From the NCBI GenBank assembly GCA_009869945.1, contig WIXG01000018.1, forward strand, positions 186,001 to 250,000: a DNA stretch of 64,000 nt, in the 5' to 3' direction. The DNA comes from Mesaphorura yosii (taxonomy: Eukaryota > Arthropoda > Collembola > Poduromorpha > Tullbergiidae). This document shows, piece by piece, positions 37,181-50,300 of the stretch (within the stretch, counting starts at the first letter, position 1; each line of letters starts with the position of its first letter). The notes under the pieces were generated by a model. The model was not told the origin of the DNA and made no database searches. It saw only the letters and a list, made by a program, of their open reading frames with translations. The translations under genes were made by a program, and so were the position numbers.

Positions 37181-38398
37181 ATAGAAAGTTACATTGATAA
37201 CATTCCAAAGTCCTAACTGAAAGTTCAAATGTTCACATTTAGCTTTAACTTTTATTTTAATATTTTAATTTTAAAATGCTTTGTCCATATTTAGTTTATC
37301 CTCTTGACTAAAATATTTGGTTGTGCCTGGGTTGCAGAGCGCCTTTCACAGTTTTAGCACTTAAACTCAAACCGTAACAGACATTGAAAGATTGACTCTC
37401 TAATTATTGTCAATAGGCCTCTTTAAAGTGGCTCGTTTTGTTAGTTAAATCGTGTAGTGACTTTGAATAGGTGGGTTCGTCTGCATTTCATTTTCAAAAG
37501 TCAACATTTTAGCCATTTTAGGTTCAATTGTACAAGTGGCCAACTTAAATGTACTATGAGCCAAATGAGATTAAGTTGCAAGCGTGTAAGCAAATAGTAG
37601 AAAACTGATTCCTCTGAAAATTACGCGTAGTTACCGCGGGTGTACCTCAAGTTGGGAAACTGGTTAGGTGTAGACTATCTGGCGTAAGGCGTAGAGCTGA
37701 AAGGAAATGAAATTCGTGTATAGTCCGTATATATGTTAAGGTATAATTCAGATGCATGCTATTTTGTTTGTAATGTTTAACTTCGTAAGAAATTAATTTT
37801 AGAATATTTAGATTCTTTGTTCTTGTAGACTTAATTTAGGCTAGAAGTAGTTTTAGATTCTCCCATTTACTGACGTGGTATTTTCTGAATTCTGAAATAT
37901 TTAATGTTAATCTAGTTGTATGATGTATTTAACCTTTTGCAGACCAATTTTATTGTGGTTTAAGAAATTGTTTTTGGTTTCGAAGTTTTAAATGTACTTG
38001 ATAATTGTATCAGTATTTTGGTGTGATGCACTTCATTTAACACAAAGTTGAAACTTGTCATTCCTGTAGTTAGTTTTGTAAACGTAATAAATGAGGTTGT
38101 CGATACATTCCAATACAGTTAAGTAAAGGATGGGCTGGCAATGATCTCTTCTGCGTGCATCTTGGACCTTGTTTCAAAGCATCGTTTTATTCTTTAGTCT
38201 TAGTTGGGCTCACAAATTCTAATGCACAGCTAATCCTTAACGAGTCTCATATTTAGCTAATTTCTCCAAAGTCATAATGTCCAGCGGCGAGATGGAACAC
38301 AAATTTGACTTGAAAGCGCCCACTGTTGTTGGATTCGTATGTCTCTCGTGAGACTTTATCCGTGCAGAATTGATGTCCACAAGCATGATGACATAGAA
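37181..38398. other. 3' UTR of the FERM gene and 3' end of the Ig gene
   Basis: AT-rich, no gene. The first good AATAAA on the plus strand is at 38086-38091, giving a 900-nt 3' UTR, long for this locus. On the minus strand AATAAA at 38186-38191 serves the convergent Ig gene, about 95 bp away. Confidence 0.45.
38186..38191 (-). terminator. poly(A) signal of the Ig gene
   Basis: AATAAA on the minus strand, 208 nt past the stop at 38399. Confidence 0.5.
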
Positions 38399-41300
38399 TT
38401 ATATGACGAAGACCAAAGCAATGCTAAGAAGCACGGATATTGACAGTTGTAACGGAGAGGAATTTGATGAATCGTCAATATCTTCATTGAACACTGTAAT
38501 TATAGAGGCCACATATTTAACAGTTGCTTTATTACAAGAAATCCAGCATTTCAAGCACCGACCTTCATTCTGACTGCTTGTTCGAACACTCTTGATGGAG
38601 TTCTCGGAAAACTCTCTTCGGGTATTGCTAAATCTAGAGTTTGAATTGTTGAAGGATTGAGATTTGCTCTTGTTATTTACGCTGCTTAGCTGCAGTCGTC
38701 GATTTCCTGCTAGAAAGCATTGTCAATCAAGCACTTGTACAAGTTAATAAAGAAGGTAAAGAGGGCTAATGCTAATTAGTTGACAATTACCTTTTTCAGT
38801 CAAGTTGAAGCTATTAGCGGATGAAGGCAATGTGGTCGTTTTGCTCGCCGCAGATGTTGATGGCAGAGTAATAGCTGGAAATGCAAACCAATCAAGAGAG
38901 ATCAGTCTGGTGGAAATGATTCCTTTCATGGGTCGTGTCCTCGTGTCAAATGTAAATTATCCCGACCCGATCTGACATGCACTCTTCGAATAAGCAAAAA
39001 GCAGAACAAATGGACAATTGCATGGAAAGGGATAATTTGACCGATCAGTATAATGAACATGTGAAATTAAAGTTTAATTTACTTGTTCCGATTAAATCCT
39101 CATGCATCATGTACAAAGCAACTCAAACAACGCACATAACAAATACATATGATGATTATTGAATTTCTACACAGAAGGGTGCAATTGAGCAACCTGGATA
39201 GTGGGAAATTTGGGAAAGGACAATCGTAATTGAAAACGAAATGCCAGCAGAACCCGAAGTGACATATGACAAATGACTTGAGTGGCACGGGACAGCACAA
39301 CAACGGAAAGATACAAACTCAACTAAATGAGAAACGAGATTGAGACGAACATGTGAATTGACACGACACGATGTTGTGACAATGGGAATGAACTCAGAGA
39401 AAGTAGAGAAATGCGTGCGCTGCAGACCAAGCAATACACTAATATACAGCCATGTAATAATTATTTGGGGCTGTCTGTATTTATATTCTGGCTCATTTTA
39501 TTTTCGTGATTCGGTAATTTGTAACTTACGATACAATTTGATGTGTCCATCAGTTTCCCCCAAACTGTTTTTCGAGAGGCAGATGTAGCTTCCGTAGTCT
39601 GACTGACTCACACCACGAATTGTCAATCTCATTGTAATCTTGTAAACATTGTCGAGGTAGACTGGCTCGTATTTATCTCCTGAAATGGTAGACATCACTT
39701 TTAGTGAACGGTCAGGTAGCGTACAGGAGAGACATTCATCAGTTGGGGGTGTCTTGAGACGTGAGCATCACGAATAAAACTCGGATTAATACAGCTCGAC
39801 ATGTAGAATGAAGCATTTTATAGAATTCTCAAGGTTTAGTGGAATTGTGTAGAGTAATCATGACGGCTTGAAGCCTTTAAGTGGATCTAATGCTGAGTTA
39901 CGTTTGTTCAATGTTTAACACTACGCCGCAGTGCCCTGATTTCTGTCCGAGCACAAAGATAGCACATATTTTGTGAGTATAATCTAATAAAAGAAGCGAA
40001 GTGGGTTGTAGCCTTTAGCAGTCTAGCATTTAACTACGAAAGTAATACATACGCTTCAATTTACTATTTCATAAAGTCCAACGGAACGAACGAACGCACT
40101 TTGGGTAAATTATAACTTCGCCCCAGCACGCACTCGTATTGGGATTACTTGTTGAACCTACGATTGTTCGCTTTTGCAATTTATATTTTTGGAAAAGAAG
40201 AGAAAGCATTTTATACCACGTCTGCAACTTATGCGAAATACAAATACATGCATTTATATTTCATCCGCCTTGTTCCTGGTAATATTGGGGTTGCTAAGCG
40301 AAGTGCCTGCTCGCATGGAATAAGAGAGTTAAATCTCAGTTTTCATTTCCTGTTTTATTGAACCAAGTAAAAGTATATGGCTCATGTTGCGCAATATATT
40401 TTTATACTTGAGTCGCAACAATTTTTCATCAAATTATGGAGCTTCTCGGACTTGGACTCTGTCCAAAATCGAAATCAAAATATGCGATTGAACTCTGCAC
40501 GAAGAGCTGGATTTCCCTTTAAATTTTTGAATGCATTATGGTTATTAAATTTTGAACGTGATGCCGGGCTTTGATTTGGCCATACCTTCGACTGTAGTAA
40601 CTGCCATTGCCAATCATGTTTGAATCCATTCATGGAAGCGAAAAGCAAAATTCATAAAGAAAATGTGTTAAAAGTACGCACAGACCTGAAGTTTTGAAAT
40701 CTTTCAAATCCTTTTTGACTTGAATAATTTTAAGTCAAAAATTCCGCACTTTATCTTCACGTGAAAGAGTTGAAAGTGATAGGAAATAATGGTTTCCATT
40801 TTCGTAAACGAAGTAACACAATACGGCACCGACAGCAAAAGTTACGAACAGGAGAGACTCATTCTTTCAAGACATCAATCAAATATTGCGTTGAGCATTA
40901 TATTCGTTGTACTCGCACAATTGTAATTTGTTGGTGCACTCAATATTGCGCCATACCTCCAGCCCGGGCGACTGAAATAGTTCAAGGTTTTTCCGAACTA
41001 ATTCACTCGAGACCGGTAGTACAAGCAGCAAGTTAGAATTTTTTTGTGGAACCCAAAAGCATACGCATCATCAGCGCAAAATAAATGTCATCAAGTTTGT
41101 TTTCCGCTATCCACCCTTTAAGATGCAGAATGAGGAGCAAGTCGAAAGAAGTACGGTCGTGGGGATTCCTGAAAGCGCTCATAAATTCGCCTCTCAATAC
41201 CGAATTTTTTGCTCTTCTGTTTGAGGTAAACTGCATCTGACATTTAAAATCTTGGGAACTTGCTAATGGGAAGTATTCGTTCAAAATCGCGATTAATCAT

Positions 41301-44300
41301 ATATAATGCAAATTGTGAACTAGCTGCTTTTTTACCAGGAACTATAGTTTCGCCATTATCTCGCTTCCAGTAATTAATTGATCTCGGATATGCTTCAGAA
41401 TGACACTCCAGCACGACATCTTGCCCCAACGCGGCACCGACCAACTGATTGGGTATCCAGATCATTGGCGGAACTGTAAATGGCATTCAAACGTTAGGCT
41501 TTTTACTTTTTACAAACAGAAAACCAAGCCGGACGGAGCGAAAGGAAAGAAAATAAGGAGTTAAAGGCACAATTTTCGCTGCACGGTCAAACATCAACGG
41601 CTCGATGGCCACGACAGTGCAGAGAATTGATCAGTTGCACGCGCAAAGCGTACAAGAAGCAAATTGAATAGGTACTAAGGAAGTGAATGTCACAAAATCA
41701 TTTACAATGACTCACAGTGTACGATGAGCGAAATGCGTCTGGATACAGTCGGCGGAATGCCATTGGAAGCTTTTCCATGTTGGACAAAGGAGAAAAGAAT
41801 AATAGAAAATGAAACCACACGAATAAATGTGATAGTAATACTTCGTGGGAGTTCTGAAAAAGAAATGAATTCCAATAAAATTAATTTGTGGCCGTACCTA
41901 TGCAGAGGTAGGTGCCCATGTGAAGTCTGTTCACACGACTCAAATTGAAAACGGGGCCCTCCTTGCCTTCAACTGTTACGCATACGCATAAATATTTAAG
42001 CAAGATTATAACTCTGGTTCAAGAGCATGTGTGCTTAGAGTTCCTTACTTAAATTATCCTCGAATGATATTTTCTGCTTGTCTTCGCGACGCCAAATGAT
42101 TTTCGGCTCGGGGAATCCTACGAGGAACAAACGATGGACAACTTTCTTCAAATAGTTCTGACGCAGCGCATCGCGTTCCTCGTGAAAACTTACCTGTGGC
42201 AACACACTGCAATCTATAAAACACATCCAAATTAGGATTATGCAGACGAATTGCAAAGTGAGATCAATGTTCGATTTAATCATATAAACTTACGTGACAT
42301 TTGTTCCTTCTCTCACAACCATGTCCTGCAAAAAAGGTGGTCTTACGCAACCTTTATAAAGTTAGTTTGTATTTTCATGTACGGATTTTTACTTACAGCG
42401 CTCGTTGGATAATCCAGTATGTCCGGCGGAACTTGAAAAGTAATCGTAACCATATTCTAGACCTTGGTGCACTGAAATACGCGCACGTTCATATCATAAA
42501 TTGAACGGTCATTACCTACTACTTGCACGTAGCCCGTTTGCGACATCATCGGATCTGTATTGATTTGACACATGTAAAAACCTCGATCATCTTCTCGAAC
42601 ATTTTTGACATGCAGCGTCCAAGTCCAAGAGTCGGTGTGGGACAAGTTGATGCGGTGACTTCGCGTAATGACGTGGGTGTGTATGGTCAGAATCGTCTGG
42701 GTACCAACGTGGACCCAGGCCACCTGAGAATTCAAATTGAGATGAATATCTGCGTAGAATGGGTCATTGCAGTAATTAGCCCTAAGCTGGGCTAAGAAAG
42801 GGCATACATCCGTAAATTATATTATAATCCATTTATTCTCTGCAAAAGTAGTATGATAAATAATGAACCCATAAATCCTGCCACTTTCGCCACACTCAGC
42901 TCCATTTTGTGTGTAACGTACCTTCCTCCTGAATGATATTTCTTGTAAACACAGCGGCTACCCCATTCTGGGTTAACTTATGCGAGGTGTTAAGATGCGT
43001 GAGCCTTAATATCTTCTAATGACTTTATGTTCTTTAATGGTCTTAACATGTAGCGTAAACAAACTACTTCTTATGGAGTTCATCTGAATGAGGTTAAGAG
43101 AAAATCCTACGGAAAAGAAGAAAGTTAAGAAGTCTCTCCCCACGGTTGCATCAAATTGGATGCTCTGCTGCATGTAACCAAAAGATTTCTACCTCGGGAT
43201 GAAACTTTTCATAAGTTTTCTTTCCTGTTCGCAAACTTTACTTCACACCCTCATGGTGTAGTTTTCAGTTCAGACCGTAGCATAGAAATGGCTTCTGGGA
43301 AGTCTCAGAAGAAAAGCGATTTCGTAATATCTCATGCATTTTTGCACACTTAATTGGTAAAGCAATGGATAGTGCCAGAAAATTATGCATCGCTCCCTGA
43401 CCATAAATTATAATTAGGAAAATTAGTGTACATCATAAAACAAGGCATCGTAAATTAATTCCAAAGTTTATTAACGAAGTTGATGAATTTTCGGAGTTCT
43501 TGCACTTTTACGTGCTGATCATAAAATATCAAGCTGAGACTTGAAACCTGCAGCCTCCCCTGCACATGGTCTTTTGCTTTTATGGTCAAATTGATTCTCA
43601 TCCGTACCACACCTTTTCACTCGAAAGATTTCTACTAAATTTTACAGCTACGTACCTTTATAGTCGCTGAATAGATGAATAATGGCGGACCCAGATTCTT
43701 ACCTTGTAAGAGCCGAGATTATCGACCGTGCACGTGATTGCGGCCTCGCGTCCAACTGGGACTGTCACATTTGTTATAGGCCCAACAAATCTTGGAAGAG
43801 TTGCTGAAAATGACAAAGAGCATGCGAAAGTAAGTCAGAATGCATTTGCAAGGGCAACATGGCAAATGAGACTCGTCGTATGACAAAAACTTTTGAAGGA
43901 TAATTAAGACAATTACAATTCATGCGTTATGAGAATTGGAGGCCCATTTCTTCTGCCACGAACTTTGGACATCGCGTCTGGCAGTCGCTCTAATGCACGT
44001 CGTCTCGTGTCTGTTGCTACTGTTCGTGTCAAGCAGCGTTTTTCACATCAACATCAACCAAAGTGAAAGTTCACATGGTGCTGTCACCGTAGAATGATAC
44101 AGCCCGCGCCAGCACGACACGAAAGGCAATAGAGAAATAGGAGAGGATAATCTAAAAATGTAATCTGACAACCGAACACAAATTGCTGAATCAATGGCAG
44201 TAACCAGTTAGCTCTTTTCCGGGATTCTATTATGCGGCATCTGCCCTTCTGTTGACTTCTTCCAGCAGCAAACAAAGGAAACACAAACACGATCCGCCTC

Positions 44301-47300
44301 CTCTCCCTCAGCTTGCAATAATAATACGGCCAGTCTCAAAGCAGAGTGCAGGATACTGAAATCACCGAAATGACAGACTAAACTAACTGCAAATTAGCTC
44401 GAGTCGTAGAAATAGAGAAAGCGATTCAGGTTTCTCGTTTAAATCTAAATTCCTTCAGTCATGACATGCCAAGGACATGACACATGACAAGTCAAAGTCA
44501 ACCATCAGGGAAACGACTCCAGGCTCTATTTTGCTAACTACCTTTTTCGAAAATTACAAGAATGGATTTTTATATTGCTCTGCCTTGCCGAACTGGGAAA
44601 GTAAGAAACATTTTTATTTCGCTTATTCTCATTTTACCTTTCGTGAGAATGTGACATTTCGCTTTTATTCCATTTTCTTTGCTTTCCTTTGTTTACTCGG
44701 CAAACAAAAGCATATGCAGCGTACAATACAAGACGTTATCATTTGATCCTAATAAATATTTTGAATGTGGTTTCTGTGATCATAAAACGATTTACCTTTC
44801 ATACTCTTACCTTTGACTTATTACATGAATTATGGCATGCCAGGAAAAATATTTTCCGGTTATGCTTTGGTACGGAAAGTTTTTATTTCCTAATTTTGAA
44901 TACTGAAATGGCTAATTTAATTCAAATAAGCACGTATTGAGTACCCAATTTATGTTTGGAGCTCGAAGCCACTTAGCAGTTGAAACATGGCTGAACTTTC
45001 AACCGCATGACGGGATTTGTACTGCGTACAAATTCATACAGCGAACTGTTTTTTTCGTATTCTTGCGATTATTTAGGTTGCCTGAAAATGGTCGTTAATT
45101 AATTGAATGGCATGTTGCACGATTTAAAATCCGGGTTCAGGAAGGGAAAACAGGGAAATTCGACACTCAATGGTACAGGAAGTTCGGAAAGATGGACGAG
45201 CGGATGTGATTTAATGGGTTCTCAATAATAAATGAGCGACGCGCTCTTGTTTCTCTAATTGATTACTACTATGGTCAGAGACATGGACATTGAATGTATT
45301 TAAAAATGAATGAATTCGCATATGTGCGCATCACTCTGTCCGCTGTCCATTAACGTGATTTGATGAAATGGAGCAGCCACGAGTTAAGCCAATCATGATA
45401 TTTCAATTCATTCTGGTGATGAACTGGATTAGGTGGATTTGTTTCGACTCGCATAAAAGCATAATCCTTTTATTGACAAAAATAGCACTAAATGCAAAAA
45501 CATATATACAACAGATTCTTGCAAAGCATGACATTTCCTGCTTTGTTTGAACCTGCATCAGTTCATTTCCCAGAAATTGAAAAATAGTGCAACTTTTGTC
45601 TGGCTCGTGAATGCGTGAATAGAAATTCCAATGAAGAAAAACCGAATACAATTGTTATTGCACGACTACGTACACAGAGAAAGTCCGATTCGCCCGAATT
45701 GGAAAAATGTTGTCAGTGTTTTTGATTAATTCGAGGGGCGCATGCGATGTAACGCAAGACGCGGTTCAAAGTCAAGTCATCATCAAAATCATTAACGTAA
45801 TAAACGAACAGGAGCAAGAAATAGTCTTTAACTCTTTCACTTCCTACGTTGCATAATGTCCCATAAAAAGTTACTGCACTCTGCTTTAGACATGTAGTAC
45901 ATGTACAATGCAGAGCTTTCAGGAAAGGGAGGAAGTCTATTCTTCTCGCAGCACAAAGGAAGAGTTGCAGTCAGAGTCACCGACTTAGAAGCTGGAAACA
46001 TTACTGGGGCGAAAATAAAGGCCGCCCTTTCGGCTTGCAATGGGTTTGTAAATACAAGCTTCATTCTTTCAAAGTTTTATTTGCGTAAGGAGCTGCTACT
46101 TCCTCTGCGTGTTTTACCTTGAAATTTCGACAGTGCTGACACTTTACTTATGGAAGGGTGCGCTTCGTTTTACCGAATGCTTGGACATAAGATATGCACA
46201 TCCTGTTAACCTTCAATTTCCCAGGCGTAATGTAGGAGTGCCTGACTCCAATTCTGAGAATGAGAAAGTTCACGTTTTGATTTCTGACCAAGCGATGAAA
46301 GTAGTTTTGCACTGCAGACAGCTAAAACGAAGTCTTGTCATACACATGACGAGACGCACAAGGCGAGGGCAAACGAGAAAGAGAAATGAAGAAAGGAATA
46401 AAGAAATTGTTTATGATGTGATTGTCGTCTTGTATCGTAGCTGCCACATTATAAAATGGCCGTTGGGATCACCATCAACAAGCAGCAGTAGCAACCATTA
46501 CACGAGACAGGCAGCGGAAAAAGTGGAACAGAATAAATATCATTCACTTAAACGTCCACAGAAATGTTGTCCAAGAAAGAGCAGCGCTAAGCAAAGAGCG
46601 GGAGTACTACACGTTATGCAATGCCTCCGAGCTCATCCAGAGCGTGTCGTTGTCTTTCTCTCAATGTCCACGTGCGACGACGACTTGAGACTCCCGACGT
46701 TGAAGATTTATTTATTTATGGAAATCACGTCGGTATAAAATTGTCTTGTGAGGCAGGAAGCGGAGGAGAAAGTTGTAACAAGTGCGGAAGTATTGAAAAA
46801 TGAAGTCAACGGGGCAAAGAATGGAATAAAAGATGAATTCAGAACGAGATTCGAATGGAATTGTTTTTCTTGTTTTGGCAATTTTTGTTCTGAGGATTGC
46901 ATGACCGCAAGACCAAAACAAACGTTTGTTCGTTCGCAGAAATGAATTTGATTTCAAACCGATTACAAATAGGCAAGATTAATGTCCATGTAGACGGTGT
47001 GCATTTGTATTTTGTGTGTATCAGACCGCGACAACTTACTTGGACTTCCAGGCTTGCAAAGACAAGTTCACAGGAACACGAGCAAGGACGGTGAAAGTTT
47101 GCTTTAAATGGATTATTTGGAAAGCGCATCCTCTGATACAAGAAAAAGATCGACTTCCTCCCCCAAACTCAATTTTCCCCGGTGCGTAACTTAATTAGAC
47201 CTCAATTAAAATCCGAACCTTTCCTCGCACCCGTCTCCACACTTCTTAGCACACAAACAGCATTTTCAAATTGCAAAGGGAAGGCACTCTCGGACTTTCC

Positions 47301-50300
47301 TCCTGTATGCTAACCCAGCAAGGTTGAATATAGATTGCCCTAGCCTCTTCCAATACTTCGAGTTCAATGAATTGTTCTCAGACACGAAAGATAGAAAACA
47401 CGCAATTACAGACTATAAGCGCATGGGATTGTATATTGTTGGACAAATTCTGATAACTAAACAACACTTGGTGGAACGCCTTGCAGCACAGAAACAAATA
47501 TTTGCTGTCCTTGTCTGATTTCACAGCGCATGCAAATATTTACTGTCGCATCTTCAGTGTCAGACTAGTCCGGCTGTCGTAAATTCATTCACACGCTGTT
47601 GTTTCGTATTTACAAGTCATTATTCTAAGGGTTCGTCTGAAGGACTCTGCACGTGACTGATGAGAAGCTGCCTGTGTGTGGTGCTCCGTTTGCTATCAAA
47701 GCCAGTAAACCAGAATACAGCGCTGCCGCCTCCCAACCCACAGCTGCGACTCTTCGGCGAAACAGTATGAATTTGACAGCAGAGTTATGAAAATTGAAAT
47801 CGACGTTTTGAACTCGTTAATTTTTACTGACAGGAATTGTTGTTTGAAGTTTCTGTTTTCATAAACACAATTAATCGTGAGTTCCCTGAAGCGTCTTTCC
47901 TTCATAACCTGTGCGTGCGTGACCTTGTTAGGAAACTGGCACGTGCTCAATTACCCAAAGTTATAGAGTCTGCTCATAAATTAGTAACTTTAATATTCGT
48001 TTGTGATTTATATTTTAGATTTAATGTAAGATAAACACTAACAAAGATAAAATGCTTGAGGTCATCCGAACTGCAGAATAATAATTCGATGCTCTCCATA
48101 CGAAGAGAGAATCGTGAGAAATCTTTACAGGCAGTAAATGCAAGCTGTGCCATGCTCTTGTGATTATTCAAAGCGTTTCTTGAATTTCTCCCGGTCTCAG
48201 AGAAGAAAAGTGCGGAACTAATCTCTTTTAATGTGAGCCGATGCAAGGCAGGAAGGAAGATGAGTTCAGTTTGTAAATTTCATTCCGCATACGAATTTAA
48301 TTGTTACAAAGTTGTTTACAAGCTTACAACTTTCTCTTACAGTCGCTACTGCTATTAATAAAGTGAACTCGCATCGGTTTAGTGCTCGCACTTGCGTCCT
48401 GTGCCTTATTAATCGAAAAGAAAGCCCATTTACGAAGTTTTTCACTATTTTGGCTAATACCACTGTAATTTACACTCATTTTGCACGTACAAGCCACTGC
48501 TCACTGCTCATGAGACCGGGAACTTTAAATCCTTCTTTTGCCTTGCCTTCTCACTGTATTAAGAGTTAGCAGGCTTTGCATTCGCGCGTTAAACCATTTC
48601 GTTCCAACCCCATAAAACCCTTATCTCTTTTATCTGTTTCGAAAGTAGTCTTTCGGTGACGGTTCTGTTCTTAAGCCTCCTGAGTTCGTAAAGCTTCCAC
48701 GTTTTCGTCACGTAACGAAACTTCTCGAACTACTTTGCACAGGTAATCGCATGGAACTACAAATTGCAGATACCAGCAGCCAAAAGTTGCCTGGCTTTAG
48801 ATTAAGAAACTCGTCAGTAATGTAAGGGAGATTAGAACAGTACAAACAAGATTAATATTGCTATATATGCTCACTTCGTGGCAAAAATGTAAACGGCCCG
48901 AAATTCAGGAACCAGGACTCAGAAAAATTCCTGCTCATGAAAACTTGTTCCTGTGAAGTATCGAAATTACTTTCGTATGCACACATAATTAACTAAAGTC
49001 GTGACTATCGTGCTGAGAACGCCATGGCTGGTCTAATGATTAATTGTACGCTTTTGCCAGAAGTAAACCTAAATTAATTTAAACATTCATCTCATTATTC
49101 ACCGAAGATTATCCCATTGCAGCTGTAAAATTCAAGCCATTAAATTTTTGGTAATTCCAGTTCAGTTCTGATGGGCACAGTTGTGGCAGAGATAATGAAG
49201 CGAAGGAAGAAGTGGCTGTATCAGATCGTTTTAGAGATTCGCGAAACGGACTTTGTAATTATGACAAGAGAACGGGCGCGATCATTACGCTTCTGTAGAA
49301 GAATTCAAGACTTCGGCTTGAAGTTTTCTCCGCCAAGGAAGGCAAGAAGTGTGCAAGCAGTAGAAAAATACTTGAGCTGATAAGTAACAGAACGTTATTG
49401 AATAAAATCTGGATTTGTACCATGCCTCCTGTCACTTCTTTCTCCTTCAATAGAATTTAATTATCTCTCAAGTGTGTATTTAGCCGAGACTTTGAGATTG
49501 AAGACACAAGAACCGGCGGAAGAATGAATTGGAAGAAAGCGTGGAGAAACACTGGGAACTTAGGAGAAAGCACGAAGAGAAGAATATCTTCATTCGAACT
49601 GTCACATTTTATATTTTTGTCATGTTTAACGAAATGGAAACTTTGACTTGATCGCTTCAGCTGCATGCTAGCGTTTCAGACAAACCGCCTGAACCCTTTC
49701 TATTTTCTCCTAATCTTTCCTTATTTCAGAGAAATGAAATGGCATTCAATTATTTATCAGCCATATTGACATTAACCCAAGATTGCGCTGCATTAGTATT
49801 CGAACTACAACGGGATTTGCAGGGCAACTGGGGCGACGTGTTCGGACAACGGACCAGATCTGGGCCATTTTGCTACCAACTCGTCTAAGTAGATTGGAAA
49901 TTTTGACAGTCGTAAATTCTGATAAAACTGGAGCAAGGAAATGTCCGTCAGTTTAATCTCCTACATGGCCTGCGTAATGTGTGGTACCAGGCTGAGTGGA
50001 ATCCATGCACAGGCTAAACGCACTGCTTTGCGTCTGCCAGCTACTCCGCCCATAAGTTACATTAGAGAAATTGTAGCTCCGAATCTGAATGAGGAGTTAT
50101 GTAGACGTCCTCACAATACCAACCCGCGCTACTAGCCCTGTTGTCCAAAGGGCAGCAACTACCGAATTCAAGTCTCTGCAGTTCCCTGGTCGTGGCTTTG
50201 TCGCTGGGTTCAATAAATTCAAGAATTCACAAATTTTGTTTGTGTCGCATCGACTCTTCAGAAGAATTAAGGGATTGACTTTTGCAGAGATCAAATTCAT

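Noticed and set aside
46109-46738. 209-codon plus-strand frame in the Ig gene intron
   Set aside because: No domain, no splice partners and ordinary composition; one chance frame of this size is plausible in 17 kb.
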